Source: Erythrobacter oryzae
GTDB lineage: Bacteria > Pseudomonadota > Alphaproteobacteria > Sphingomonadales > Sphingomonadaceae
Length of the DNA stretch: 64,000 nt
Direction: 5' to 3'
Assembly (NCBI RefSeq): GCF_030271515.1
Contig: NZ_JASCXI010000002.1
Coordinates: 620,001-684,000, forward strand
In this document: in pieces, positions 18,421 to 27,043 of the stretch
Numbering within the stretch: position 1 is the first letter of the stretch
How the letters are laid out: each line of letters starts with the position of its first letter
Program-made: the position numbers and the translations under genes
The notes under the pieces: model-generated
What the model was told of the DNA's origin: nothing
Database searches by the model: none
The model's input: only the letters and a program-made list of their open reading frames with translations

Positions 18421-19539
18421 ATGCTGACGCGCCTCGCCGACATCACCGCCGCGCGGCGGATCGTGGTCAAGATCGGCTCTGCACTGCTGGTCGGCGGCGG
18501 GCATGCGCGCGAGGCGTGGCTGACGCGGATGGCGGGCGATCTGGCGATGCTGCGGCAGGCAGGTGCGCAGGTGATCGTGGTGAGCTCGGGCGCGATTGCG
18601 CTGGGCGCGGCGCGGCTGGGGCTGGCGAAGGGCGGGCGCGGGAGCCTCGCCGATGCACAGGCCGCCGCTGCCGTGGGCCAGATCGCGCTCGCCGATCTGT
18701 GGAGCCGTGCGCTGTGCGCCGAGGGCATCACCGCCGCGCAGATGCTGCTGACACTAGGCGACCTCGAGGACCGCCGCCGCTACCTCAACGCCTCGGCGAC
18801 TTTGGATCGGCTGCTCGAAGCGGGCGTCATCCCCGTGATCAACGAGAACGACTCTGTCGCGACCGAGGAAATCCGCTTCGGCGACAATGATCGCCTTGCC
18901 GCCCGCGTGGCGCAGGCGGCCAATGCCGATGTGGTGCTGCTGCTCTCGGACGTCGACGGGCTCTACGACCGCGACCCGCGCGAGGACGGCGCGGCGCTGA
19001 TCCCGGTGGTTGACGCCGTGACGCCGGAAGTGATGGCGATGGCGAGCGGGGCCTCGTCCTCGGGCCTCGGCTCGGGCGGCATGATCTCCAAGCTGCAAGC
19101 TGCGCAGATCGCGACGCGGGCGGGGATCGCGCTCGGCATCCTCAACGGGACGCATGATGCTCCGATCACCCATGCGCTGAGCGCGGGCACGGGGACGCTT
19201 TTCCTGCCTGTCAGCGCGGCGTCGGCGCGGAAGGCTTGGCTCGGCGGGCGGCTTGCGCCGGCTGGCGAATTGCGGGTCGACAAGGGCTGCGCCGAGGCGC
19301 TGAAGGGCGGGGCGAGCCTACTCGCGGCGGGGGTCGTGGGCGTCTCGGGTCAGTTCCGGCGCGGCGATCTGGTCAGCGTGCTCTCGCTGAAAGGCGAGCG
19401 GCTGGCGCAGGGCCTGGCCGAATATGACGCCGCCGAGATGCAGCTGATCGCCGGCAAGCGCGCCGAGGATCAGGCCGAGCGGCTGGGCTATGCCCCGCGC
19501 TCCTGCGTGATCCACCGCGACCATATGGTGCTGCTGTGA
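18421..19539 (+). CDS. proB: Glutamate 5-kinase
   Basis: ProB phosphorylates glutamate, the first and feedback-regulated step of proline synthesis. The 372-aa protein shows the amino-acid-kinase start 'VVKIGSALL', then 'VSSGAIALGAARLGL', 'VIPVINENDSVATEEIRFG', 'LLLSDVDGLYDRDP' and 'GSGGMISKLQAA'. It ends in a PUA domain (about 280-365, 'GELRVDKGCAEALKGG'), which is the full-length bacterial form. It lies 7 bases after obgE and its stop overlaps the next start (GTGA). An obgE-proB operon is common in this group. Confidence 0.96.
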   Translation: MLTRLADITAARRIVVKIGSALLVGGGHAREAWLTRMAGDLAMLRQAGAQVIVVSSGAIALGAARLGLAKGGRGSLADAQAAAAVGQIALADLWSRALCAEGITAAQMLLTLGDLEDRRRYLNASATLDRLLEAGVIPVINENDSVATEEIRFGDNDRLAARVAQAANADVVLLLSDVDGLYDRDPREDGAALIPVVDAVTPEVMAMASGASSSGLGSGGMISKLQAAQIATRAGIALGILNGTHDAPITHALSAGTGTLFLPVSAASARKAWLGGRLAPAGELRVDKGCAEALKGGASLLAAGVVGVSGQFRRGDLVSVLSLKGERLAQGLAEYDAAEMQLIAGKRAEDQAERLGYAPRSCVIHRDHMVLL

Positions 19540-20453
19540 GCGTGCTGGCGATCACCGGCGCGACCGGCTTTGTCGGCTCGGCGGTGCTGGACGAGGCGCT
19601 GCGGCAGGGCCACACGGTGCGCGCGCTCGCCCGCCGCGAGCAGGCCCCGCGCGCCGGGGTCGAATGGGTGCGCGGCGATCTGAACGACACCGAGGCGCTC
19701 GCCGTGCTGGTGCAGGGCGCGGACGCGGTGGTGCATGTCGCGGGGCTCACCAACACGCCCGACCCGCGTGAGTTCGAGACCGCCAATGTCACCGGCACCG
19801 CCAATGTGCTGGCCGCCATGACCGGGGCGGGGGTGAAGCGGCTGGTGTTCGTCTCCTCTCTTTCGGCGAGGAAGCCCGAGCTGTCGGCCTATGGCGCGTC
19901 AAAGGCCAAGGCCGAGGCGGTGGTGGAGGCAAGCAAGCTCGACTGGACCACGGTGCGCCCCCCCGGCGTCTATGGCCCGCGCGATGTCGACTATCTCGAG
20001 ATGTTCCGCACGGCGAAGCTGGGCTTCGTCCCCCTGCCGCCCGGCGGGGCGAGCTCGATCATCCATGCCGACGACCTCGCGCGGCTGCTGGTGGTGCTGG
20101 CCACCGGCAATGCCGCCGCCACAAAGAAGCAGATCTACGAGCCCGACGACGGGCGCGAGGGCGGGTGGAGCCACAAGGAACTCGCGGCCGCGATCGGCCG
20201 GGCGATGGGGCGGCGGGTGGTCTTCGCCCCGCATCTGCCGAGGAAGGTGCTCGACGCCGCCGCCGCTGCCGACCGGCGCATCCGGGGCGACAAGGCCAAG
20301 CTCACCGCCGACCGCGTCGGCTACATGGCGCATCCCAACTGGGTCGCCCGCTTCGACCGCAAGCCCCCGCCGGGCCTGTGGCAACCGCAGATCGCGGGCG
20401 AGGAGGGGCTGAAGGCCACCGCCGAGTGGTATCGGCGCGAGGGTTGGCTGTAG
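19536..20453 (+). CDS. NAD(P)-dependent epimerase/dehydratase family protein
   Basis: The 305-aa extended-SDR protein starts at GTG 19536, overlapping the proB stop. The Rossmann motif 'ITGATGFVGSAVL' and the active-site pattern of a serine run ('FVSSLSARKPELSAYGASK', i.e. Y-x-x-x-K) are intact. The C-terminal region is less conserved, so the substrate cannot be named. Nucleoside-diphosphate-sugar epimerase and NDUFA9-like proteins are the nearest types. It converges with cysH, with one base between the stops. Confidence 0.8.
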   Translation: MSVLAITGATGFVGSAVLDEALRQGHTVRALARREQAPRAGVEWVRGDLNDTEALAVLVQGADAVVHVAGLTNTPDPREFETANVTGTANVLAAMTGAGVKRLVFVSSLSARKPELSAYGASKAKAEAVVEASKLDWTTVRPPGVYGPRDVDYLEMFRTAKLGFVPLPPGGASSIIHADDLARLLVVLATGNAAATKKQIYEPDDGREGGWSHKELAAAIGRAMGRRVVFAPHLPRKVLDAAAAADRRIRGDKAKLTADRVGYMAHPNWVARFDRKPPPGLWQPQIAGEEGLKATAEWYRREGWL

Positions 20454-20454
20454 C

Positions 20455-21240
20455 CTAGAGGAACGGTTCCTCGCCCGGCTTGTGGATGCCGCATTCGGTC
20501 TTGTCCCAGCCCTTCCACCGGCCCGAACGCGGGTCTTCGCCCTCGGCCACCTGCGAGGTGCAGGGCGAGCAGCCGATCGAGGGGTAGCCTTGCGCGATCA
20601 GCGGGTGGCGGGGGAGGTCGTGCGCCTCGAAATAGGCCGCGATGTCCTCGGCCGACCAGTCGATCAGCGGGTTGATCTTGAGCCGCCCCTGCCCGTCCGA
20701 GGTGTCGAGCTCGAAGCGCGGCAGGTTGGCGCGGGTCTTGGCCTGGAAGGCCTTGCGCCCGGTGAAGCTCGCATCATAGCCCGCGAGCGCCTTCTCCAGC
20801 GGCTTCACCTTGCGGATCTCGCAGCAGCCATCGGGGTCGTAGGACCACCTGAGGCCGGTCTCGTCCTTCTTGGCGAGGTCCTCGGGATCGGGGCTCAGCA
20901 CCACCAGATTGAGGCCGAGGCGCTCCACCAAGAGGTCGCGATAGGCGAGCGTTTCGGGGAAATGCTTGCCGGTATCGAGGAACAGCACCGGCACCTTCGG
21001 GTCTACGCTGGCGACCAGATGCAGCAGCACCGCGCTCTCCGCGCCGAAGCTGGAAACCACGGCAAGATCGCCCGCGAGGTTGTCGCGGATCACCGCTTCC
21101 AGCATTTCCTGCGTCGAGCTGCCGCGGAACATGCGGTTGAGGCGCACCGCATCGTGCTCGGTGAAGCGCGGGGCGAGGTCGAGGATGTCGGGCGTGCGCG
21201 CAATCATGCCGATCTTCCCGATGGATACGTCAGGCTTCAT
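20455..21240 (-). CDS. cysH: CysH, adenylyl-sulfate (APS/PAPS) reductase
   Basis: This enzyme reduces activated sulfate to sulfite with thioredoxin. The 261-aa protein has 'VVSSFGAESAVLLHLV' for nucleotide binding. The C139-C140 pair with C224-x-x-C227 would hold a 4Fe-4S cluster, and the catalytic 'ECGIH' cysteine is C250 near the end. The CC...CxxC set points to an APS-type rather than the cluster-free E. coli PAPS type. The start at 21240 is preferred over an in-frame start 51 bases upstream because it agrees with the small (11-base) overlap with the preceding gene. Confidence 0.93.
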   Translation of the reverse strand: MKPDVSIGKIGMIARTPDILDLAPRFTEHDAVRLNRMFRGSSTQEMLEAVIRDNLAGDLAVVSSFGAESAVLLHLVASVDPKVPVLFLDTGKHFPETLAYRDLLVERLGLNLVVLSPDPEDLAKKDETGLRWSYDPDGCCEIRKVKPLEKALAGYDASFTGRKAFQAKTRANLPRFELDTSDGQGRLKINPLIDWSAEDIAAYFEAHDLPRHPLIAQGYPSIGCSPCTSQVAEGEDPRSGRWKGWDKTECGIHKPGEEPFL

Positions 21241-21685
21241 GGCGCTTGTCCGCGATGGTGGCGCGGCCATCGGCCGCGCGCTGGTAGACATTCTCCCACG
21301 TGGCGAAGGCGCGCGCGGCGTCCTCCTCGTCGAGGCGCTTGTCGGGGGCGAAGCTGTCGAAACCGCAGCGGCGCATGTGCGAAAGCTGGTCGATCAACAC
21401 CTGCCCGACCGCGCGAAGCTCGCCGGTGTATCCCGCCTCGCGCAGGATGCGGGCAGAGGAATAGCCGCGCCCGTCGCCGAAGCTGGGGAAGTTGACCTCG
21501 ACCAGCGCGAGGCGATCAAGGAAGGGCAGCAGCACCCGCGCATCGTCACCCGGCTCGATGCGGACCGCGGTGGCGTTGGTCTGGTCGCAGCAGGAATCGA
21601 CCGTGACGGTGGCATGATCGACCGGCTCGTCGTCGCGGAAGCGGAACTGCACCTCGTCGGGCGAGGTGCCGATATCCTTAGCCAT
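21230..21685 (-). CDS. DUF934 family protein of the sulfite reduction operon
   Basis: The 151-aa protein is of the DUF934 group, which occurs between cysI and cysH in many proteobacteria. Visible features are 'LPFLDRLALVEVNFPSFGDGRGYSSARILRE' in parts, and 'GELRAVGQVLIDQL', the recognisable core of the family. The exact function is unknown. A role in sulfite reductase assembly or electron supply is inferred from conserved synteny. It overlaps cysI by 8 bases and cysH by 11, so it is translated with them. Confidence 0.88.
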   Translation of the reverse strand: MAKDIGTSPDEVQFRFRDDEPVDHATVTVDSCCDQTNATAVRIEPGDDARVLLPFLDRLALVEVNFPSFGDGRGYSSARILREAGYTGELRAVGQVLIDQLSHMRRCGFDSFAPDKRLDEEDAARAFATWENVYQRAADGRATIADKRHEA

Positions 21686-23306
21686 AAAGCGCCTCCTTGA
21701 ACGGCTCCATGCCGATGCGGCGGTAGGTATCGAGGAAGCGTTCCCCGTCCGAACGCTGGGCGAGATAGACGTCGGTGACCTTCTCGACCGCCGCGACCAC
21801 GCCGTCCTCGTCGAAGCCGGGGCCGGTGATCTTGGCGAGGCTGACGTCCTCGGCCTCCGAGCCGCCGAGCGAGAGCTGGAAGTTCTCCTTGCCCTTCTTG
21901 TCGACGCCGAGGATGCCGATGTGGCCCGCGTGGTGATGCCCGCAGGCATTGATGCAGCCGGAGATTTTCAGCTTCAGCTCGCCTACCACTTCGGTGCGCC
22001 CGGTCTCGGCAAACCGCTCCGAAATGCGCTGGGCGAGCGGGATCGATCGCGCGTTGGCGAGCGAGCAATAATCGAGGCCCGGGCAGGCGATGATGTCCTC
22101 GATCGTGTCCATGTTGGGGCTGCCGAGCCCCGCTTCATCGAGCGCCTGCCATACCGCCGGAAGGTCGCGGATAGCGACATGGGGCAGCAGCAGGTTCTGG
22201 GTGTGCATCACCCGCAGCTCGTCGAAGGAATATTCGCGCGCGAGCCGGGCGACGACACGCATCTGCTCCGAGGTCGCATCGCCCGGAATGCCGCCTGCGG
22301 GCTTCAGGCTGATGACTGCCGAGACATAGGCGTCATGCTTGTGGCGGTGCGTGTTGCGGTCGACCCACAAGGCGAAATCGGGGTCCGAGCGGTCCACCGC
22401 CTTGGGCCCGTCGACGAAGGCGGGCGGGGCGAAGTATTCGGTGATCCGCGCCAGCTCCTCGCGCGGCGGCTCGACTCCGACGCTGAGCAGGTGGGCGAAT
22501 TCCTCCTCGACCTGCCGGATATATTCCGCCGCGCCCAGTTCATGGACGAGGATCTTGATCCGTGCCTTGTACTTGTTGTCGCGCCGGCCGTAGCGGTTGT
22601 AGACCCGAAGGCACGCCTCGGCATAGGTGATGAACTGGTCGATCGGCACGAAGTCGCGGATCAGCGGCGCGATCATCGGGGTGCGGCCCATGCCGCCGCC
22701 TGCGTAGAATTCCGCGCCGATCTCGCCATCCCGCTTGACGATGCGCACGCCGATATCGTGGAGCCGCATCGCCGCGCGGTCCTTCTCGGAGGCGATCACC
22801 GCGATCTTGAACTTGCGCGGCAGGTAGGTGAACTCCGGGTGGAAGCTCGACCACTGGCGCATCAGCTCGGCATAGGGGCGGGGGTCGACCACCTCGTCGG
22901 CGGCAGCGCCCGCGAAGTGGTCGGACGAGATGTTGCGGATGCAATTGCCGCTGGTCTGGATCGCATGCATCTCGACCGTCGCAAGGTCTGCAAGCGCATC
23001 GGCGCAGTCTTCCAGCTTGATCCAGTTGTACTGGATGTTCTGCCGCGTGGTGAAGTGCCCGTATCCGCGATCATACTTGTCGGCGATGTCGGCCAGCATC
23101 TCCATCTGGCGGGCATCGAGCGTGCCATAGGGGATGGCGACGCGCAGCATGTAGGCGTGGAGCTGGAGGTAGAGCCCGTTCATCAGCCGCAGCGGCTTGA
23201 ACTGGTCCTCGGTCAGCTTGCCTTCGAGACGGCGGCGGGCCTGATCGCGGAATTCCTCCACGCGGGCATCGACCATCGCCTGGTCGTATTGGTCATAGCG
23301 ATACAT
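21678..23306 (-). CDS. cysI: CysI-type assimilatory sulfite reductase, siroheme/4Fe-4S subunit
   Basis: The enzyme reduces sulfite to sulfide by six electrons. The 542-aa protein has the duplicated nitrite/sulfite reductase fold, an N-terminal ferredoxin-like half with 'GYGHFTTRQNIQYNWIKL', and the cluster/siroheme cysteines C408, C414 ('CPGLDYC') and C451, C455 ('CINACGHH'). No flavoprotein cysJ is next to it, so ferredoxin or a distant reductase may feed it. The start overlaps the preceding gene's stop (TGATG). Confidence 0.95.
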   Translation of the reverse strand: MYRYDQYDQAMVDARVEEFRDQARRRLEGKLTEDQFKPLRLMNGLYLQLHAYMLRVAIPYGTLDARQMEMLADIADKYDRGYGHFTTRQNIQYNWIKLEDCADALADLATVEMHAIQTSGNCIRNISSDHFAGAAADEVVDPRPYAELMRQWSSFHPEFTYLPRKFKIAVIASEKDRAAMRLHDIGVRIVKRDGEIGAEFYAGGGMGRTPMIAPLIRDFVPIDQFITYAEACLRVYNRYGRRDNKYKARIKILVHELGAAEYIRQVEEEFAHLLSVGVEPPREELARITEYFAPPAFVDGPKAVDRSDPDFALWVDRNTHRHKHDAYVSAVISLKPAGGIPGDATSEQMRVVARLAREYSFDELRVMHTQNLLLPHVAIRDLPAVWQALDEAGLGSPNMDTIEDIIACPGLDYCSLANARSIPLAQRISERFAETGRTEVVGELKLKISGCINACGHHHAGHIGILGVDKKGKENFQLSLGGSEAEDVSLAKITGPGFDEDGVVAAVEKVTDVYLAQRSDGERFLDTYRRIGMEPFKEALYG

Positions 23307-23755
23307 CAGCGGGTTCCAGAGAGAACGACGACACGCTCGGTGCCGACGATGGTGCCGAGCTCGGCAAGGGTCTTGCCCTTGATCGGCACGGTGGTGTGCG
23401 CGGCGCGGATCGCTTCGAAAGCTTCGCGCGTGGCGGGGTGATCAAAGCCGGCGAGCGTCGGATAGCCCACCTCGACCATCAGGTCCCATGTGCCGCCGGG
23501 ATCGGTGTTGGCGAGCAGGCGGTATGAGGTGAACAGGCCCTGTTCCGTCGCCTTCCTGTCCATCGCGAACCAGTTGGCAATAATGAAGTTGGCGAGATTG
23601 GCGCGCTCGCCGGGCCTCGCTTTGAGGCGGGTCAACTCGACTGAAGCTGTGGTCCGGTCGACGGCTGGGGCGGGCGCAGGCGCAGGCGGAGCTTCGGCGG
23701 CGAGGGGCGCGCCGGCAAAGGAAACGGCAAGTGCGGCGAGGGCGGCGGCGCGCAT
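23306..23755 (-). CDS. Small secreted protein embedded in the cys operon
   Basis: The 149-aa product has a clear signal peptide ('AALAALAVSFAGAPLAAEA'), a short Pro/Ala spacer and a domain of about 110 residues. That domain includes 'ANLANFIIANWFAMDRKA', 'TWDLMVEVGYPTLAGF' and 'AELGTIVGTERVVVLSG', perhaps a small alpha/beta barrel. I do not recognise the family. Both ends share TGATG overlaps with DUF2849 and cysI genes, so it is co-translated with them. A periplasmic protein in the middle of a cytoplasmic sulfite-reduction operon is unexpected. Confidence 0.7.
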   Translation of the reverse strand: MRAAALAALAVSFAGAPLAAEAPPAPAPAPAVDRTTASVELTRLKARPGERANLANFIIANWFAMDRKATEQGLFTSYRLLANTDPGGTWDLMVEVGYPTLAGFDHPATREAFEAIRAAHTTVPIKGKTLAELGTIVGTERVVVLSGTR

Positions 23756-24054
23756 CAGATCACCCAGTCCCAGCCGGTCTTCTGCGCGGTCGGCACGGCG
23801 AGGTCGCGCCGCACCGTGGGGCCCAATGCGCGCACGCGGTCCTTGATGTGGGCGGGGCGGACGTGGCCGGCGGCGTCGATGCTCGCCTCGATGGCGTAAG
23901 GCACATTGACCCGGCGCGCGGCTTCCTCGCGCGCGAGGATTTCCTCGGCGTCCTCGCCGACGTCGACCGCATCGTCGACGAACAGCGACCAGCCGCTGCC
24001 GTTCCACCAGGTGACAGCGCCGCTGCGCAGGTCGTTGCCGGTGAGGATTTTCAT
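23755..24054 (-). CDS. DUF2849 family protein
   Basis: The 99-aa protein begins 'MKILTGNDLRSGAVTWW' and contains 'REEAARRVNVPYAIEA' and 'GHVRPAHIKDRVRALGPTVR', matching the small DUF2849 family found before cysI in alphaproteobacteria. Its biochemical role is unknown. Synteny suggests a part in siroheme or sulfite reductase function. The start overlaps the cobA stop (ATGA). Confidence 0.85.
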   Translation of the reverse strand: MKILTGNDLRSGAVTWWNGSGWSLFVDDAVDVGEDAEEILAREEAARRVNVPYAIEASIDAAGHVRPAHIKDRVRALGPTVRRDLAVPTAQKTGWDWVI

Positions 24055-24809
24055 TGGGCGGCGTGCTCCTTGGCGATGGCGGCGAGCGCGGCGTTATCGC
24101 GCGCGGTGACGTCGCCGATGACGATGAGGGCGGGGCTCTTGACCGCGTTGGCTTCCACCAGTTCCGGCAGCCCGGCGAGCAGCCCGCGCAGCACCCGCAT
24201 CTCGGGGCGCGCGGCGTTCTCGATCACGGCGACGGGGACGTCGGGGGTCAGGCCATCGGACATGAGCTTGTCGGCGATCTGGGGGGCGGTGGAGACGCCC
24301 ATGTAGATCACCAACGTGCGACCCTTGCCCGCAAGGCCCGACCAGTTCTGCTCGGCGAGGCCCTTGCACTGGCCCGCGACGAAAGAGACGATGCTCGAGG
24401 CGTCGCGGTGGGTGAGCGCGATTTGCGCCGCCGCCCCCGCGCCCTGCGCCGCGCTGATGCCGGGGACGACCTCGACGGGGACGCCGGCCGCGCTCGCGGC
24501 CTCGGCCTCCTCGCCGCCGCGCCCGAAGATGAAGGGATCGCCGCCCTTGAGGCGCACGACGTCGCGCCCCGCCAATGCCTCGCGGATGAGGAGTGCGTTG
24601 ATCTCCTCCTGCGGCATGGTGTGGCGCGCGCGCTGTTTCGCCACGGAAATCAGCCGTGCGTCACGGCGGGCAAGGCTCAGGATGTCCGGCCCGATCAGCC
24701 CGTCATGGACGATCACCTGCGCGCCCTCGATCAAGCGCGCGGCGCGCAGCGTCAGGAGGTTCACCGGACCCGGCCCCGCGCCGACGAGATAAATGGTGCC
24801 AATCTGCAT
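24051..24809 (-). CDS. cobA: Uroporphyrinogen-III C-methyltransferase (SUMT)
   Basis: SUMT adds two methyl groups from SAM to uroporphyrinogen III, giving precorrin-2 for siroheme. The sulfite reductase in the same operon needs this cofactor. The 252-aa protein has 'YLVGAGPGPVNLLTLRAA', 'VVRLKGGDPFIFGRGGEE', 'VVPGISAAQGAGAAAQIALTHR' in parts, and 'TLVIYMGV', all typical. I take the ATG at 24809. A TTG 60 bases further upstream would add a non-conserved extension. No CysG-type oxidase/ferrochelatase domain is fused. Confidence 0.93.
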   Translation of the reverse strand: MQIGTIYLVGAGPGPVNLLTLRAARLIEGAQVIVHDGLIGPDILSLARRDARLISVAKQRARHTMPQEEINALLIREALAGRDVVRLKGGDPFIFGRGGEEAEAASAAGVPVEVVPGISAAQGAGAAAQIALTHRDASSIVSFVAGQCKGLAEQNWSGLAGKGRTLVIYMGVSTAPQIADKLMSDGLTPDVPVAVIENAARPEMRVLRGLLAGLPELVEANAVKSPALIVIGDVTARDNAALAAIAKEHAAQ

Positions 24810-24875
24810 GAAGGGCAAATGGGCGAAGCGGCCCAGACGTTCCAGCGAGAATGGGTTGGCCTGTGCCAAGCGCAG

Positions 24876-25856
24876 CTATTGCGGGGGCGGGACGGCCCTC
24901 TCGCCCAGCGCCGCTATCACGCGGTCCAGCGCCTCGCTCTGCTTCAGATTGAGGTCGCGCTGGGGGAAGGGCAGCTCCACCTTGTGCTCCCTGAACAGCG
25001 CCCACAGGTGCTTCAATACGTCGCTCTTGACGTTGCCGACGCCGTCCTCGGGGTCGTTGATCCAGCAGTGGATGGTGAAGTTCACCGCATTGTCGCCGAA
25101 GCCGTTCCACCACACGCTGGGCGCAGGCGTGGCGAGCACCCGCCGCGCCTTGCCCGCTGCCTCGAGCATCAGCCTTTCGGCGAGCGCCATGTCGGCGTTG
25201 TAGCTCACCCCCACCGGCACCTGGACCCTCACGTTCTTCGAGGAATAGGACCAGTTCTCGACCTGATTGACCATCAGGTTCTCGTTCGGGATCAGATATT
25301 CGCGCTCGTCACGCGTCGTCACCGAGACCGCGCGGATACCGATGCGGCGGATCTGGCCGAAGGTCTGCTGCCCGCTCTGGTCGGCGACCGCGATGACGTC
25401 GCCGGGCTTGATCGACTTGTCGAGCAGCAGGATAATCCCGGCGATGAGGTTGCCGAAGGTCTTCTGGAGGCCGAACCCGATCGCAAGCCCGAAGGCGCCC
25501 GAGAACACGGTCAGCGCGGTAAGGTCGATGCCGATGAGGTCGACCCCGATCAGGAAGGTGACGACCCAGATGACGATGGTGGCGAGCTTCTCGGCGAGCA
25601 CCGCCTGCGTACCGTCGAGTGCCTTGACGCGCCTGAGGCCGCTGCGGGTGAGTCGGGTGGCGATCATCGCGGCGGCCAGCACCAGCAGGATCGCGCTGAC
25701 GGAAAACAGCACGTCGAAGGCCGACACCCGCCAGTCGCCGAGCTCGACCGCGAAGGTATCGAGCCGGTCGACGATCCCGCCGGCGGTCTGCGAGCGCTCG
25801 GCAATATCCTCGCGCAGGCCGTCGGCGCCGCTGACGGTTTCAGGGGGCGCGGCCAT
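24876..25856 (-). CDS. MscS-family small-conductance mechanosensitive channel
   Basis: The 326-aa inner-membrane protein has three or more hydrophobic helices (about 45-160), the pore-lining and beta-domain motif 'GLAIGFGLQKTFGNLIAGII', then 'KSIKPGDVIAV' and 'RIGIRAVSVTTRDEREYLIPN'. These are diagnostic for MscS. Such channels release solutes on hypo-osmotic shock, which fits a marine or brackish organism that uses compatible solutes. It is coupled to the metC-like gene by a one-base overlap. Confidence 0.92.
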   Translation of the reverse strand: MAAPPETVSGADGLREDIAERSQTAGGIVDRLDTFAVELGDWRVSAFDVLFSVSAILLVLAAAMIATRLTRSGLRRVKALDGTQAVLAEKLATIVIWVVTFLIGVDLIGIDLTALTVFSGAFGLAIGFGLQKTFGNLIAGIILLLDKSIKPGDVIAVADQSGQQTFGQIRRIGIRAVSVTTRDEREYLIPNENLMVNQVENWSYSSKNVRVQVPVGVSYNADMALAERLMLEAAGKARRVLATPAPSVWWNGFGDNAVNFTIHCWINDPEDGVGNVKSDVLKHLWALFREHKVELPFPQRDLNLKQSEALDRVIAALGERAVPPPQ

Positions 25857-27043
25857 CAAACCAGCGCCAAGGCGGCGGCGAGGTCGGCGATCAGGTCGTC
25901 GGGGTCCTCGAGCCCGATAGAGAGCCGCAGCGCCGGCGCGCCGCCGGTGGGGCAAGGCATGACCGAGCGGTAGGAGCGCGGGGTGATCGGCAGGGCAAGG
26001 CTCTCGTAGCCACCCCAGGAATAGCCGATCCCGAACAATTGCAGCGCGTCCGCCACCCGCGCCGAGGCCGCCGGGTCGTCGCTCGCCAGCACGAAGGCGA
26101 AGAGCCCGCAGCCGCCGGTGAAGTCGCGGCTCCACAGGGCATGGCCGGGGTCGGAGGGGAGCAGCGGGCACAGCACGCGCGCGACCTGCGGCTGGGCCGC
26201 CAGCCATTCGGCCACCTTGAGCGCGGCGCGGGTCTGGGCTTCGAGCCTCACCCCCATCGTCCGCAGCCCCCGCGCCGCCAGCGCGGCATCGTCGGGGGAA
26301 ACCACCTGCCCGAGTTCATGGCTGACCCGCCGCAGCGCCGCATACCAGCGCTTGCCCGCGCTCGCCGAGCCCATCATCAGGTCGGAATGGCCCCCGACAT
26401 GCTTGGAAAGGCTCATCATCACGATGTCGCAGCCATGCTCCAGCGCCGCGAAGCCGAGCGGGCTCGCCCAGGTGTTGTCGATCATGGTGACAGCGCCAGC
26501 CTCGCGGGCAATGGCGGCGAGGGCGGGGACGTCGCACATCTCGAAGGTAAGGCTGCCGGGGGCCTCGAGCCACACGCCCTTCGCGCCTGCCACGGCTGCG
26601 CGGAACCCTTCGACATCGCGCGGGTCGAAAAAGGTCGTCTTTACCCCCAGCCGCGCGAGCAGCCCGGTCGCCATCGAGCGCGTCGGGTCATAGGCATTGT
26701 CGGTCATCAGCAGCCGGTCGCCGGGCTTGAGCACCGCCAGCATCACCCCGGCAATCGCCGCCACGCCGCTGGGGTAGAGCACCGTGCCATGCGCTTGCGG
26801 TTCGATCTGCGTCAGCGCCTCGGCCAGCGCCCACTGGGTCGGCGCGCCGCGCCTGCCGTAGAAGAACTGCCCGTCGGCATTGTTGCCGCCTGCCGCCTGC
26901 CGCTCGGCGTCGGTGGCGTAGAGATGGGTCGAGCCGCGCCAGACGGGCGGATTGACCACCGGCCCGGTCCACTCCTTGCGCCGCCCGCCGCGCACCAGCC
27001 GGGTCGCGGGCTTGCGATGGCTGTCGTCCCCGCCGCCGCTCAT
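25856..27043 (-). CDS. metC: Cystathionine beta-lyase, PLP-dependent
   Basis: This trans-sulfuration enzyme cleaves cystathionine to homocysteine, pyruvate and ammonia. The 395-aa protein shows 'NPPVWRGSTHLYATD', 'YGRRGAPTQWALAEAL', 'YPSGVAAIAGVMLAVLKPGD', 'MIDNTWASPLGF' and the PLP-lysine segment 'MMSLSKHVGGHSDLMMG'. The C-terminal 'SWGGYESL' with 'LRLSIGLEDPDDLI' fits MetC better than MetB. It is the middle gene of a sulfur-related run, with overlaps on both sides. The start at 27043 is set by an ATGA overlap. Confidence 0.92.
   Translation of the reverse strand: MSGGGDDSHRKPATRLVRGGRRKEWTGPVVNPPVWRGSTHLYATDAERQAAGGNNADGQFFYGRRGAPTQWALAEALTQIEPQAHGTVLYPSGVAAIAGVMLAVLKPGDRLLMTDNAYDPTRSMATGLLARLGVKTTFFDPRDVEGFRAAVAGAKGVWLEAPGSLTFEMCDVPALAAIAREAGAVTMIDNTWASPLGFAALEHGCDIVMMSLSKHVGGHSDLMMGSASAGKRWYAALRRVSHELGQVVSPDDAALAARGLRTMGVRLEAQTRAALKVAEWLAAQPQVARVLCPLLPSDPGHALWSRDFTGGCGLFAFVLASDDPAASARVADALQLFGIGYSWGGYESLALPITPRSYRSVMPCPTGGAPALRLSIGLEDPDDLIADLAAALALV

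Noticed and set aside
15168..18731. Minus-strand open frame of 1187 codons across btuB, obgE and proB
   Set aside because: It is antisense to three well-identified genes and its residue content (runs of R, A, G, H, D) is that of a GC-rich shadow frame.
20454..20454. A terminator between the epimerase and cysH stops
   Set aside because: The two genes converge with one base between stops, leaving no room for a separate hairpin and showing no clear dyad.
24054..25973. Plus-strand open frame of 639 codons
   Set aside because: It runs opposite to cobA and mscS, both of which are clear from family motifs.
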